A DNA stretch of 64,000 nucleotides from Lanius collurio (lineage: Eukaryota; Chordata; Aves; Passeriformes; Laniidae): assembly GCA_020086605.1 (NCBI GenBank), contig JACBWW010000008.1:17200753-17264752 (forward strand). Direction: 5' to 3'. The position numbers were made by a program, and so were the translations under genes. Every line of letters begins with the position of its first letter. Positions within the stretch are counted from its first letter, which is position 1. The notes beneath the pieces are model-generated. The model was not told the origin of the DNA. It was given only the letters and a program-made list of their open reading frames with translations, and did no database searches. Positions 25,858-35,083 of the stretch are shown piece by piece.

Positions 25858-27207
25858 AACTCCATTTCCTTTAAATAAATGATTCTCCATTTAAAATATG
25901 AGACACACAGTAGCAAGATAACAAACAGCATGTGCATTATTTTGAAAGTGAAGTGGTATAAGATCTTCACTGTCCTTTCTTGGTTTGGAAGAGCGTCTTT
26001 ACTAGAGACCATGCTGCACCTGCAACATACTGAGAGGGTGGTGCCTCTTCCTATGAAAATCCCCTGCAGCCCTGTGCACTTCCAAACTCTGCCTGTTTGT
26101 CTTCTACTGAAATTTCGAACCTGCCCAGCACCATAGTAACTACTCAATGACAGTTTAAGAAGTGCAAATGGTACTAGCTGCAGGGGTCAACAGGCTTCCC
26201 ACTTGGGACCAAGTGCTTACTGAAAAATGTCTAACAAGTAAATTCCAGCTCTGACACTGCAGTGCACCTCAGTCCTGCTGAAAGGCTACAGGACAAATCC
26301 TGTGGTAAAGCCACACACAAAGATAGCAGCCTTTTACCTTAGGAGGGAAGTTTTGAGGGGCGCACTTCATATCCTATTCTACAGATCTTACTCTCTGTCT
26401 CACCTTCCCTGTTGAAAGCCTGTGAATGCTAAGGCAGCAGAAGCAGGAACTAAGGCACAGCCACCTCCTGCTGTTAAGCCAACCTCAAAAGACTTTTTTT
26501 CCCCTTCCCTTTGTCTCCAAAGCAATAGCGGAGTTTCAACAGATCTTCCCGATGAGCAGGGGTCTCTGAGGTCAATAACCTGCAGTAAGTCAGGCTTCAG
26601 GGATTGTAGCTGTGCTGCCCTAAAGCTATAAACTGTGGGTCTCAGTGGGCAAGCCCTACTGTAACTTACTGGAATCTACAGTGACTGAAAGCTCAAGGAA
26701 AAACATCCTGCAAATCACACAGCTGGAAAAGTGGATACAGAACACAAGCAAGAGAGAAGAACCTGAAGTGTTCACCATTTTTCTCCATAGGTTTGGAAAG
26801 TAGAGCATTTACTAACATGAGCAGACAGGTTCCCATCTACCTGCACAATTATTGAAGAATTTCACATAATTCCAGAGGAGGCTGAGGAGATCTGAGTGCA
26901 CTCTAACTACCCAGATCACTCCTGGAAGCTGAGTGCATTCATGAAAGATTAGTTCTCCCTTCTTCTCCCAAGGGATGCAGTCAGTCCTTGAGTTTGCAGT
27001 TTCTCAATTGGTGTTTTAATAAACAGCATAGAGAGGCATGCTACCAAAGCATTTTCTTTTGTCTTAGACATAGCTGTGCTAGATAAATGCTACTAAGCAC
27101 TTACCTGTGTGAAGCTAGCAATAGATCTGCACAACTGGTTAGCCAGGAAAAAGTAGTTCAAAATAGTGCATTACAAGACTATATAGAACACTCTGATTGC
27201 TTTTCAC

Positions 27208-29561
27208 TGTCATGGTTTATCACAGTTTGGGTTTTTAGTTAAAGAGGGCTCCATCAGCCACAGAAGTGATTCTCTTGCAAACAGGTGCTTACAGCTTCCT
27301 CCGATAGAACCAACCAACTGGCTTGTTTGAATATTGGCAACTTCTTTAAGCCACTTAAGAAGCTTGACGTGCCTCTGTGATCTGCATTTACAAATGAACA
27401 AACCCCAGGAAAGCTCTCTTGCTTCCGGCTTTCGGACAGGTAACTGGGGCCCGCAGTGTGGGCCCTCCTTGGCCCAGCCCAGCTGGGTTGGCCGCAGCGC
27501 AGCTTGGCTGAAATCTCAGCTGCTTCTGCTTGCTGGACACCCGGCGCAGCCCCTCAGTGTGGGCTGGGCTGGCCTCGAGACAGCCACCCTGGAGCCCTGC
27601 GGCCCTGTTCCATCCGCAGTCCTGCTCCATGCAGGCCAGCCCCCGGCAGCCCTGCTCCGTGAAGGCTGGTCCCCGCAGCTCAGCCAGCCCCTCCCAGTGT
27701 GGCTGCTGGAATAAAATGCTACACTGAAATAAGCTCTGGCCACCATCCAGCAGAAATTAGGTGACCAACAGCAAAAGGTAAATTCCAGCTGCAAGGCCCA
27801 GGTAAGATTAACTCTCTTAGTGCTGTAAGATTCTCCAGAACAGATGTGAAGCCTGCAAACGTCAATCCTTTCCCGAGTCAGAGGAAGAGGAAAGGTGAAG
27901 GCACGTGAAGAAAACACCATAAAGACACCAAAGCCACTGAAGAAGGAAGATGAAGAGCTGAAATTCCAAGAGAGAAGAAAGAGGAGATGCTTCAAGCCTA
28001 GAAACTGAAATTCTGTTGTAAAGCTATGGTGATGGACTATGATACATCGGAGTACCTGCTGAGATTTCATGCAAGCATGAGAGATGGAGTGTTCAAACTG
28101 CAATTGTGAGCTAAAGTACCTGCACTGAGATAAGCAAATGTTGAAGTAGTTGTGATTTGGTGAGAAGCTTGAACAGAAGGAGATGAAAGTGATGAAGACC
28201 TTTGCTCCCAGGGAAGAACTCTGTTCCTAGAGACGAAGATGCTCTCAGAGATAGGTGAAGAGAACCTGTTATAAATGAAATGTCAATTAAATCGAATTAA
28301 TAATCTGCATGAGCCAAATTATTAATATAAAAACAAACAGAATTTATTTTTGATCAAATTGACAATCTTAATAAGCCACTATAAAGGAAAGCAGGGCCAA
28401 GCCTAGGTTCTTGACTCTGGGTGACACATACACAGATCTGAACATCAGCAGTTCAGAGCGGCAGCGCACACCTTCGAGGTTTTTGAGTCCGGTTTTTATA
28501 CTGTTTTTCTTGCTCCTGGCTAGGAAATCTTTTGTCCTTTTCACTTTTGATGGTCCTCTGGTCCAGTGATCAGGGGTCCATTTAGATGTTGATGTGTCCA
28601 AGGATTCTCTTTGTACTTTGGTCGATGTTTTCCAGTAACTCATCTTAGCGTTTCTGGTAAAGGACCTGTTCAGATGATGATTTTTCGAGAAATCCTTATA
28701 TGATTAAAATGAAGAGCCTTAAGCAATAGGTCCACTCATCAGCAGTGTCCAGGGAGTAACAGATCATATCTCTTACTCCTTTCAGATGGAAAGGATTTCC
28801 TAGCTGGGTAGGATGAACTCATAGTAAGTTGATGGGTCAGATGGATATCTGACTGAGGTCACTTCTTCTGGGCTTGCCTTCACTTCTTATGCTAATTTAC
28901 ACCTTCCTTGAGCAAGGTGCCAGGAAACTTGCCAAGGTGTACTTTGAACATAACATATTTGAACATATATACAAATTACAATCTGCTATATTTTACATTC
29001 CATATTTCACATTCATAACTTATTCTGATATACAATTTTGATTCCTTATGAATTTTGACTTATCTATAACAAACCTTTGCTTCTGAACAGCTCATCCTTA
29101 AAATGGTACCCCATTAGCTCAAGATTGGACCCTCAAAAGTGGTTGTGAGGGAAGCTGTAAGTCGAGGGAAGGGACTTTCACATGCAAGCAGAGAACCAAC
29201 ACAGGTGGTTGGCTTGCTGTGATATTGAAGCCATGAGAGAACTGTTTCTTGTGGAGATGTCTCCATAGCATGAGCAAGAGAGACTCCCCTCCCTGAGAGA
29301 ACTGAAAAAGAGATTATTCTAGAGGTGGTAAACTGACTGAAAATCTTAAGGGTTGTCTTTTTATGTTGTCAGTGGGGGAAGGGAGAAAGGTGGGGGAAAG
29401 AGAAGTGTTCTGAAGGTTTAGTCTGACCTTTTTTTTCCTTCCTTTTAGTTCTGTAAATAAACTTCTTTATATTCTTCAAAGTTTTGTGCCTGCTTTGCTT
29501 TCTACTAATTCTTATCTCCCAGAAACAAAATAAGTAAATAACCAAACCCACTACGATCACA
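27208..29561 (+). mobile_element. ERV LTR, split by a nested LTR
   Basis: Outer element of a nest. Its 3' end is avian-LTR-like: GTAAATAAACTTC with AATAAA at 29456-29461, then TTTTGTGCCTGC, and CCACTACGATCACA at the edge. The proposed left edge is TGTCATGG at 27208. An alternative is TGTGATC at 27376, which would pair perfectly with the terminal GATCACA. No target duplication was found for either, so the left boundary is uncertain. The region 27430-27720 is GC-rich and gives spurious frames on both strands (up to 195 codons). The element is interrupted at 28267-29072. Without that insert it would be about 1.4-1.5 kb. Confidence 0.6.
28267..29072 (-). mobile_element. Solo LTR, family B copy 2, nested
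   Basis: Begins TGTTATA, ends TATAACA and is flanked by AACC on both sides, a 4-bp target duplication as in copy 1. Shared blocks with 3971-4724 include ATCGAATTAATAAT, GCATGAGCCAAA, the TGAGTCC...TTTTTATACTGTTTTTCTTG promoter region and GAATTTTGACTTAT at the far edge. The minus-strand TATA box and AATAAA are in the same relative positions. It sits in the opposite orientation inside the outer LTR, and removing it plus one AACC restores a continuous outer LTR. It is 806 bp against 754 bp for copy 1, so indels separate the two. Confidence 0.88.
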
Positions 29562-30530
29562 CATGAAGTTTCTTGTTCTCTAGAGAATTCAAGAACTAGT
29601 GCTTTGCCTGCCCTGCCAAAACAACTTCATCTATTGAGGCGCATTTGCAATTTCCCAGAGCTTATAACTGATGTTAAGATAGGTTAAGAGTTTTGAATAG
29701 ACGCAGCAGAGGTGAGAATGAATGACTGGATCAAAAAAACTAATTAAACTGTTCTGGTAAAAGTGACAACTTAAAAGTGAAAATGATAATTTTTCAGCAA
29801 TTTAACATGCTATTGTGATGAAAATTGCATTCTACATAAGATGAGAGAAGTAATTTTCAAATAAAAAACATCATTGAAGTATCAAAGCTTTCAATATCTG
29901 AAATGTAATTTATTTTTTCCATCTGATAACAGAGCATATTTGATCTTGTTGTTTGGAATAGGTTTCTATCTCAGTTAAAAATATCCTTTTGTTGGGGATT
30001 TATCCTTGAAAGATTAAGAGGATTTCAATCAGTTTTGTGGCAAATATTAAGACTTTCTTTTTTTCTTTTCTTATCAATATTGTAATGCTCTGCCCTGGTC
30101 ATATCTTCACACCTGAAGACACTGGGCTATCTGCAATGCTGTCCCTTACATACATTTAGACTTGAAAGAGAAAACCCAGCTATTTGTCTCCCATTTAGGC
30201 ATGGAAAACACTGTTACAAACTATTGGACACCAGCAACCAGTTGGATAAACAACAAAACAATTTCAAAGGAAAGGAAGCCACTATCTTGATTCCCCAGAT
30301 GTCCAAACAGATTTTCTTTGGAGCATCAGAGGGGAGACCAGACTTAAACATGCTTCAGATGGAAACTGAGGAAGGGATTTTCCTTTCTGTACCTGTTGGA
30401 ATCTTAGAAATGACAGGTAATTTCTTCCCTCTCTCCTTTTCATCCCCCATCAGCATTGCAAAGGGATTCATGGGAAATGGAAAAGCCTGGTTTTGTGAGG
30501 GAAACCAGAAAGGGAGATTTGGGCTGGGTA
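29562..30530. other. Non-coding spacer, possible 3' part of the family C provirus
   Basis: No gene is recognised. The provirus downstream end is not defined. A plus-strand frame of 106 codons at 30224-30544 faces against the provirus and resembles nothing known. I could not find a second family C LTR here. Confidence 0.4.
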
Positions 30531-30531
30531 T

Positions 30532-30840
30532 CTATGGGCAATAAAGGGGCATGGGATAAAAGGGGAAGGTGGGATAGGGGAAAGGATAGAGATTATGGGG
30601 ATATTGTCTAGCATATCTACTGCCTTTGACAGGGACACCCCCAGGGCCTGTAACATATATGGCCTGTGGGCCCTTCCTTCCTTGCACAATTTTAAATTCT
30701 ACTCTTTCTCCTTCTTCTAAGCTTGGAACATTACTTTTGGGGTCCTTTTTTACAATAGCAGATTTATGGACAAAAATACTTTCTCCAGTATCATTTTTCA
30801 AGAAGAAACCATAATTTTTCTTTACATTATACCATTTTAC
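30532..30840 (-). CDS. Y-box-family cold-shock domain, partial
   Basis: The frame is open from 30870 to the stop at 30532. About 77 codons (30840 to 30610) form a cold-shock domain, a five-stranded nucleic-acid-binding barrel. The RNP1-like motif is KNYGFF and the RNP2-like motif IFVH. The C-terminal part VTGPGGVPVKGSRYA matches the extension that marks vertebrate Y-box proteins rather than bacterial cold-shock proteins or LIN28. After it come a short Tyr/Pro-rich tail (YPFPYPTFPFYP) and a stop, with no trace of the alternating basic/acidic C-terminal domain of YBX proteins. Many residues differ from the vertebrate consensus while the frame remains open, which suggests a period of evolution under coding constraint. 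No good ATG begins the frame. The VIQ-RVL block that normally precedes the domain lies directly upstream in a different frame, consistent with a 1-bp loss. Confidence 0.7.
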   Translation of the reverse strand, partial: VKWYNVKKNYGFFLKNDTGESIFVHKSAIVKKDPKSNVPSLEEGERVEFKIVQGRKGPQAIYVTGPGGVPVKGSRYARQYPHNLYPFPYPTFPFYPMPLYCP

Positions 30841-30842
30841 AG

Positions 30843-31109
30843 TTACAAAACCCTCAGCTGGATAACCTTTTCATTTTTCTGAGTTCCTTTGTTCTTGCTT
30901 TCACTTTCAGCTTTGCTTGCTCTCGCGCCGGAGCTGCCGCAGCCAAGACCGCTGGGGCCAAGGCCGCCAGCCTGTTTCAGTCGCGGGGTCTGGACTCCTC
31001 GGGATCGCGTGTGGGGCCGAGTAGGTCCGGTCGGGCTGTGCTGCTGCACACTGACCCTGCCGGCTGCAACGATTGCGGCAGTCGCTATGGCGACCGTGGT
31101 GAGCCACAC
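30843..31109 (-). pseudogene. Linker upstream of the cold-shock domain, frame-shifted
   Basis: An 88-codon open frame that ends KNEKVIQLRVL, the block expected immediately before a Y-box cold-shock domain, and then stops one base out of register with it. Upstream it is Gly/Ser/Arg/Pro-rich and low in complexity, comparable in style to the disordered N-terminal region of Y-box proteins but not alignable by eye. It overlaps the C-terminal end of the gag-side frame (31085-31564). I infer that the two frames were once one reading unit. Confidence 0.45.
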
Positions 31110-31564
31110 CGAGCAGAGCCAGAGCGGCGGGGCTGTGAGAAGGGAGCCGTGCTAGCGCCCAGCAGCAACACGTCTGTAGTTGACAGCAGCAGCGATGGCA
31201 GCCCTGGCAGTACAAAGCAGCACACACGTGCTGGGACAGAACGCCTCACAGGGAGCCACCGTGCAGCCGCCCTAAAGCCCGGAAAGCATGGAGCAGTCAC
31301 GTGGAGCTCCAGAGAAGTGAGCATAGTGCCAAGTGGCCGTGCAGAGGTGGCTGAAGGCAGAGCAGCCGGCAGTGGCAGAGTGCAGCAGGGCTCGGACCGT
31401 TGCTCGCCACGGGGCGTGAGGTGGCCATGGCTGGGACGCGCCTCTGCTGCTGCCTCTCTCGCTGCCGCCCTCACTGCTGCCCTTGCTGCTCGTGCCTCTG
31501 CCCTTGCTGCTCGCTTTTTGCATTTCTCAGCAGCTATTCCTACTATCTCTCTTTCTTTATTCAC
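31085..31564 (-). pseudogene. Ala/Arg-rich frame between gag and cold-shock domain
   Basis: A 160-codon frame opening with NKEREIVGIAAEKCKK and continuing into repeated AR/AA units (roughly residues 15-45). It begins at about the point where the gag-like frame terminates, in a different register, so a frameshift or an authentic overlapping gene are both possible. The later part has no recognisable domain. The plus strand is also open here (228 codons at 31011-31697), which weakens any coding argument from frame length alone. The region is CpG- and GC-rich compared with its flanks. Confidence 0.3.
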
Positions 31565-32097
31565 TGTAAGAATACCCCGGAGACCTCTAGGAATGCACTC
31601 TCACATCCAGCGTCTTCGTCGTCGCTCTCTCGCCCACTGTCACTTGGGAGTGCACTCCGATACAGGGATGGGACTGCTCTACGGCTTGTGCTTTTAGGGG
31701 GGCTGGGCACCTCCACCGCAGGCACCTCTGCCACAGGCACCTCTGTGTTACTGGGACCGAGTATGTGCTTTATGAGAGCATCTTCAATTGCAAAAGATGC
31801 TAGGATCAATTCTACTACCATTCCACTTCTTGACTGGATCATTATCAACTCATAGATTTCTTTCCAAAAATTGTCCCCTCTAGTGACAGGAAAACCAACA
31901 ACAAAAATTAAGTCTCAAGTGACATAAAAGAAATTCTTGAAAAGCCAGTTAAAGAAGTGTTCTAAATGTCCTGGGTCCAGTTTTGCATTTTGTTTCGCTA
32001 GAATGTCTTTCACTTCCAAGTACATTTTTCTCTGTGGCTCAGATAGCCACAACTCCTCTGATTTCTCCATCTGGTCAGAAAGTACAGCCAAAATCAA
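31561..32097 (-). pseudogene. gag: Gag-like (matrix) remnant of the family C provirus
   Basis: Two stretches in one register, 32097-31920 and 31916-31561, are separated by a single in-frame TGA at 31917-31919. The first contains MYLEVKDILAKQNAKLD followed by HLEHFFNWLFKNFF, which has the helical pattern of a retroviral matrix domain. The second starts with FW...IYELI, passes into a Pro/Val repeat (EVPVAEVPAVEVPSPP) and an acidic SDSGRESDDED patch, and ends at 31561. It lies directly downstream of the primer-binding site, where gag is expected. No capsid major-homology region or nucleocapsid zinc knuckle is seen. The stop makes it a pseudogene as it stands. Confidence 0.6.
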
Positions 32098-32174
32098 GAC
32101 AATAAGAAAGTTCAGTTACTCACAATTCACATCGGTGTACTCCGGACCTTTAGAAATCGTTTTCAGGGATCAAA

Positions 32175-32192
32175 TGCCCGCATTCTCCACCA
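32175..32192 (-). other. Primer-binding site matching tRNA-Ala
   Basis: The plus strand here reads TGCCCGCATTCTCCACCA, which as I recall it is identical to the last 15 bases of a vertebrate tRNA-Ala(AGC) plus the added CCA. On the minus strand it begins TGGTGGAG two bases after the LTR end. The complement continues nearly intact into the T arm (GATCCC), extending the match. Confidence 0.8.
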
Positions 32193-32194
32193 TC

Positions 32195-32552
32195 TGTTGT
32201 AATGAGGGGAATCCTTACAACATATATAAGATAGCGATGGACTTGGAAGGAAAGATGAAGCGATATCTCTTGTAGATGTTCAGAGATGATTTATTCCTCC
32301 AGCCACATGGATGGAGTTCCCAGGCAGACCCCAGTCATGGGACCCTCTTCTTCCCTGGGCCCCGGGCACATCAAACCAGCCAACCAGGAACAGGTATGGG
32401 GCACACATGACATGGGAGCAGGGACAGAGGCAGACCTGTACCCTACAGGGTCCCTCTCCCTGGGATTTCAGAGGAAGGCACCTCCACAGTGTCTCATGGC
32501 ATCAGCCCCAAAACTGAGCTCCCAGCTCCTCCTGTTTGTTACTCTTACTACA
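32195..32552 (-). mobile_element. Family C 5' LTR
   Basis: Minus-strand LTR of 358 bp with termini TGTAGTAA and TTACAACA, an imperfect inverted repeat (7 of 8). AATAAA on the minus strand lies at plus 32290-32295. No TATA box is evident upstream of it. The last 28 bp form a hairpin with perfect 8-bp arms (TGTTGTAA and TTACAACA), which is also present in the 19.1-kb copy. The primer-binding site follows at the correct spacing, which fixes the inner boundary. Confidence 0.8.
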
Positions 32553-33610
32553 TCTTACCGTGTAGATGCTTTTATTATGCATTTTTTTCTGAAATGATAT
32601 ATCTGTCTTCCCTCTGGAAATTCCCACCCACATCTAGAACTGCTCATCCCAGAAGCCTCTGCTTGCTATTTGACAGGTTTAGAAAAATTAAGTGAAGTAG
32701 TATATTCCAACATGACACTGCTTAAAAGTCTTGTAAACATGATTAGTATTTATGAGATTATTGTCCCTCTGTAAATTAAAATATATTCCATTTATATGTG
32801 ACATTTGAATCATAAATCACCTCCTCTTTATCTGTATTGTTACATGATAAAGGAGAACATTAAAGACCATTTCCACATAAATAGGGGGCATAAATTATGG
32901 GGCAAAAAAACCCCTATGCCACTTCAAAATAAATGAACTCAAGCAGGATCTCTGTGCCAGTTTCATCAAATCTTTTAACTGTTGGACTCATTGCAGGAGA
33001 TGGAGTAAAACAGCAAATGCAAATGCCAAACACAGTCTTAGGTGACTTTCTAGATGCTGGAATGACATGTTTGAAGCCCTTCCTTTGACAGGTGGGGAAG
33101 AACAAAGCCAGAACATAAAATATGTACATCTTCCTCATCAGTGGGGCTGGCTGTCTGTGGCAATATGGCAATTCATAACTCCAGCTGCTTGGGAAGACAG
33201 ATAGGGCTCTCATCTTTGGGCAGCAGTGGGTGTAAATGCACACAGCAAAAGCCATCAGCGCTTTTTGATCATTCTTGCTACAGTTGCACAGGATCCTCAT
33301 CAGAAACATGACACTGTCAAATAGTCTATCAGCTTCCCTTGTACATCCATGAGGCAGACAAAAGTTCCCTTGGCACTAGACAGTTCTCTCCTTGATATTA
33401 TTCATGCTGGGACCTGCTCTGGCCTTCATCCTTTGCTTCCCTGCAGTGATCTCTTTTTGGTCCATTTGTTTTGGTCCATTTGTCTTAGCAGTTTGTGTCT
33501 TTGGGCAGTACATGGCAGAACTGGCTCATCTCTGGGACAGTGCTGCCAGCCCCAGAGGAGCCATCTGCTCTGGGTGAGACAGGCCTGTGTGCACAAATTG
33601 TAAGGGCAGC

Positions 33611-33638
33611 TGTCATGGTCTGCATGCAGACCATGACA
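33611..33638. repeat. 28-bp perfect palindrome
   Basis: TGTCATGGTCTGCA is followed without spacer by its exact reverse complement. The outer 8 bp, TGTCATGG and CCATGACA, resemble LTR termini. Confidence 0.95.
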
Positions 33639-34592
33639 ATAGCTCCTTGGCTGTTGATTTCAGTGAGAGTTCATCTCTTCTTTCTGTTTAAGGCCTCACC
33701 TGTCAGGGTCCTGCTGCAAACAGCTCTGCAGGCATCCTCCACCTCTCTTGCACAAAGGGAACCCATATGCCTTGGGCAACTCTAAAGACAGTATCTTTCT
33801 GTTGCCACTGAAACTGTCTTCCCTGTTCCCTCCTATTACCATGGCCAAAGAAAAACAAAAGGAGACTATTAAAGTGTGCTGTAACGGCTCTACTGGAAAC
33901 ACCCTTGATTCCCACTCCCTTGGCATTACCATTGCTCAGCATCAGCACTAATGACTGTGTTACCAAATTGACCAGTTTCCCACTAGCTGTAAATAAGCTT
34001 GAAGTCCCATCTGAAAAATGTATTAAGAACCCCTCTTTACAATGAAGAGGACCTATTTCACTCATTTTGTGAGCCTTCTGTGCTCTGCTGTGCTGTGGTG
34101 ATAGTTTTTCTGCAGGAAGTTTTCCCAAAAGCTGTGAGACCATTAGCATGAGCATTAGCATGAATATGGCCAACTCTTACAACCTCACTCACTCTCTTTA
34201 AGTCTGAGAGGCAACCCAGACCCCTTGCCCTTTCCAACCACACTCCAACATGCAGATGTGCACACACTCCCTCCTGTTTCCTTGGTGTTTGCTTAATACA
34301 TTCTATGAGTTTCAAATGCCCCTTAATGTGGCAAAGGGATAAATGTTCCACTATCTTCACCCAGAAAACCCTTGCTCTTCTCACATACAAGCTTTGAGTT
34401 TTGGGTATGTTTTAATTACTGTATTCAAACAGGTAATTTTTTTGCACCATACTTAATAAATAAACACCATCATTTTTTATCATCCACTAGAACAAATTTC
34501 TTACAGGGTTGCCACTTCCTTCTGTTTTCTCAGTCCCTAAATATGATGGGAATTCAAATGTTATGCAGGACCTTTTCCCATATTATTAGCCT

Positions 34593-34712
34593 GCTCATTC
34601 CTGAGACTCCCTAAAATAGAATAGCAGGAGAAAAGGAAAAAACAGTGCTCATTTGCTCATTCCTCAGACCCCCTAAAACAGAGCAACAAGAGAAAAGGAC
34701 TAAACACTTATT
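34593..34712. repeat. Two-copy tandem duplication, period 62 bp
   Basis: GCTCATTCCTGAGACTCCCT...AGGAGAAAAGGA is repeated 62 bp later as GCTCATTCCTCAGACCCCCT...AAGAGAAAAGGA, with several substitutions. Confidence 0.85.
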
Positions 34713-34961
34713 TTGTAACAACTCATCCATTCAGCTAAGTCTTAAGACATGGGAGAAGAAGATATCCAGATGAAGTCTGGAGTACTGGATCATCAAAGGA
34801 TGGGCAACACAGTCTCATGACAAGAGAAACTGTAGAAGGGCAGAAAGTTTTGAGATAGAGGAGGAAGAGGAACTGCAGTATTGGGGGATAGAGACCAGTT
34901 CAAATGACATGACTAAAGTGGAACAGTAGTGCTTTTTTTGAACTTCTCAGTAATCTTTTTC

Positions 34962-35083
34962 AGGATCATAAAATCATAGAATACTTTGGATTGGAAGGGA
35001 TCTTAAAGATCATCTAGTTATAATCCTCCTGTTGCCATGGTTGGGGGCACTTTCCACTAGACCTGGTTGCTCAAGTGACCCAG
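34962..35083 (-). repeat. CR1 3'-end fragment
   Basis: The plus strand reads ATCATAAAATCATAGAATAC, then TTGGAAGGGATCTTAAAGAT and CACTTTCCACTAGACCTGGT, the reverse complement of the CR1 3' terminus including its octamer-like tail. About 120 bp of a 5'-truncated copy. Confidence 0.88.

Larger units (their letters stand above)
19306..27207. other. Long AT-rich non-coding stretch
   Basis: No recognisable gene. Simple repeats lie at 21513-21570 and 25797-25857, a short tandem duplication at 25391-25450, and a possible old CR1 scrap at 23255-23320. Two unassigned frames are listed separately (20252-20602 plus, 22768-23097 minus). Confidence 0.55.
30531..32552 (-). mobile_element. Family C endogenous retrovirus, 5' part, carrying a cold-shock domain
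   Basis: Minus-strand order: LTR (32552 to 32195), 2-bp gap, primer-binding site (32192 to 32175), leader, gag-like frame (32097 to 31561), an Ala/Arg-rich and GC-rich segment (about 31560 to 30900), then a Y-box-type cold-shock domain (30840 to 30610). No protease, polymerase, envelope or 3' LTR can be seen, so the element is truncated or was a defective transducing type. The gag frame has an in-frame stop and the join before the cold-shock domain is out of frame. The left boundary is arbitrary. Family C LTR sequence recurs at 19.1 kb. Alternative: the cold-shock segment is a host retrocopy that landed in an unrelated provirus. Confidence 0.65.
32553..34961. other. Non-coding stretch with unassigned frames
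   Basis: Frames of 131 codons (minus, 32914-33309), 156 codons (minus, 33703-34173) and 96 codons (plus, 33495-33785) match no family I can name. The plus strand from about 33350 to 34400 stays nearly open across a few stops and shifts, so an old degraded viral or host coding segment is possible but unproven. A 28-bp perfect palindrome lies at 33611-33638 and a tandem duplication at 34593-34712. Confidence 0.35.

Noticed and set aside
27516..28103. 195-codon minus-strand open frame
   Set aside because: Lies antisense within the outer LTR of the nested pair. Length is explained by GC-rich composition.
30532..30840. Bacterial-type cold-shock protein, or contamination
   Set aside because: The VTGPGGVPVKGSRYA extension is specific to animal Y-box proteins, and the flanks are avian repeat sequence.
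31011..31697. 228-codon plus-strand open frame
   Set aside because: It is antisense to the gag-like and cold-shock-bearing provirus in a GC-rich region. The product is low-complexity Ala/Ser-rich with no recognisable domain.
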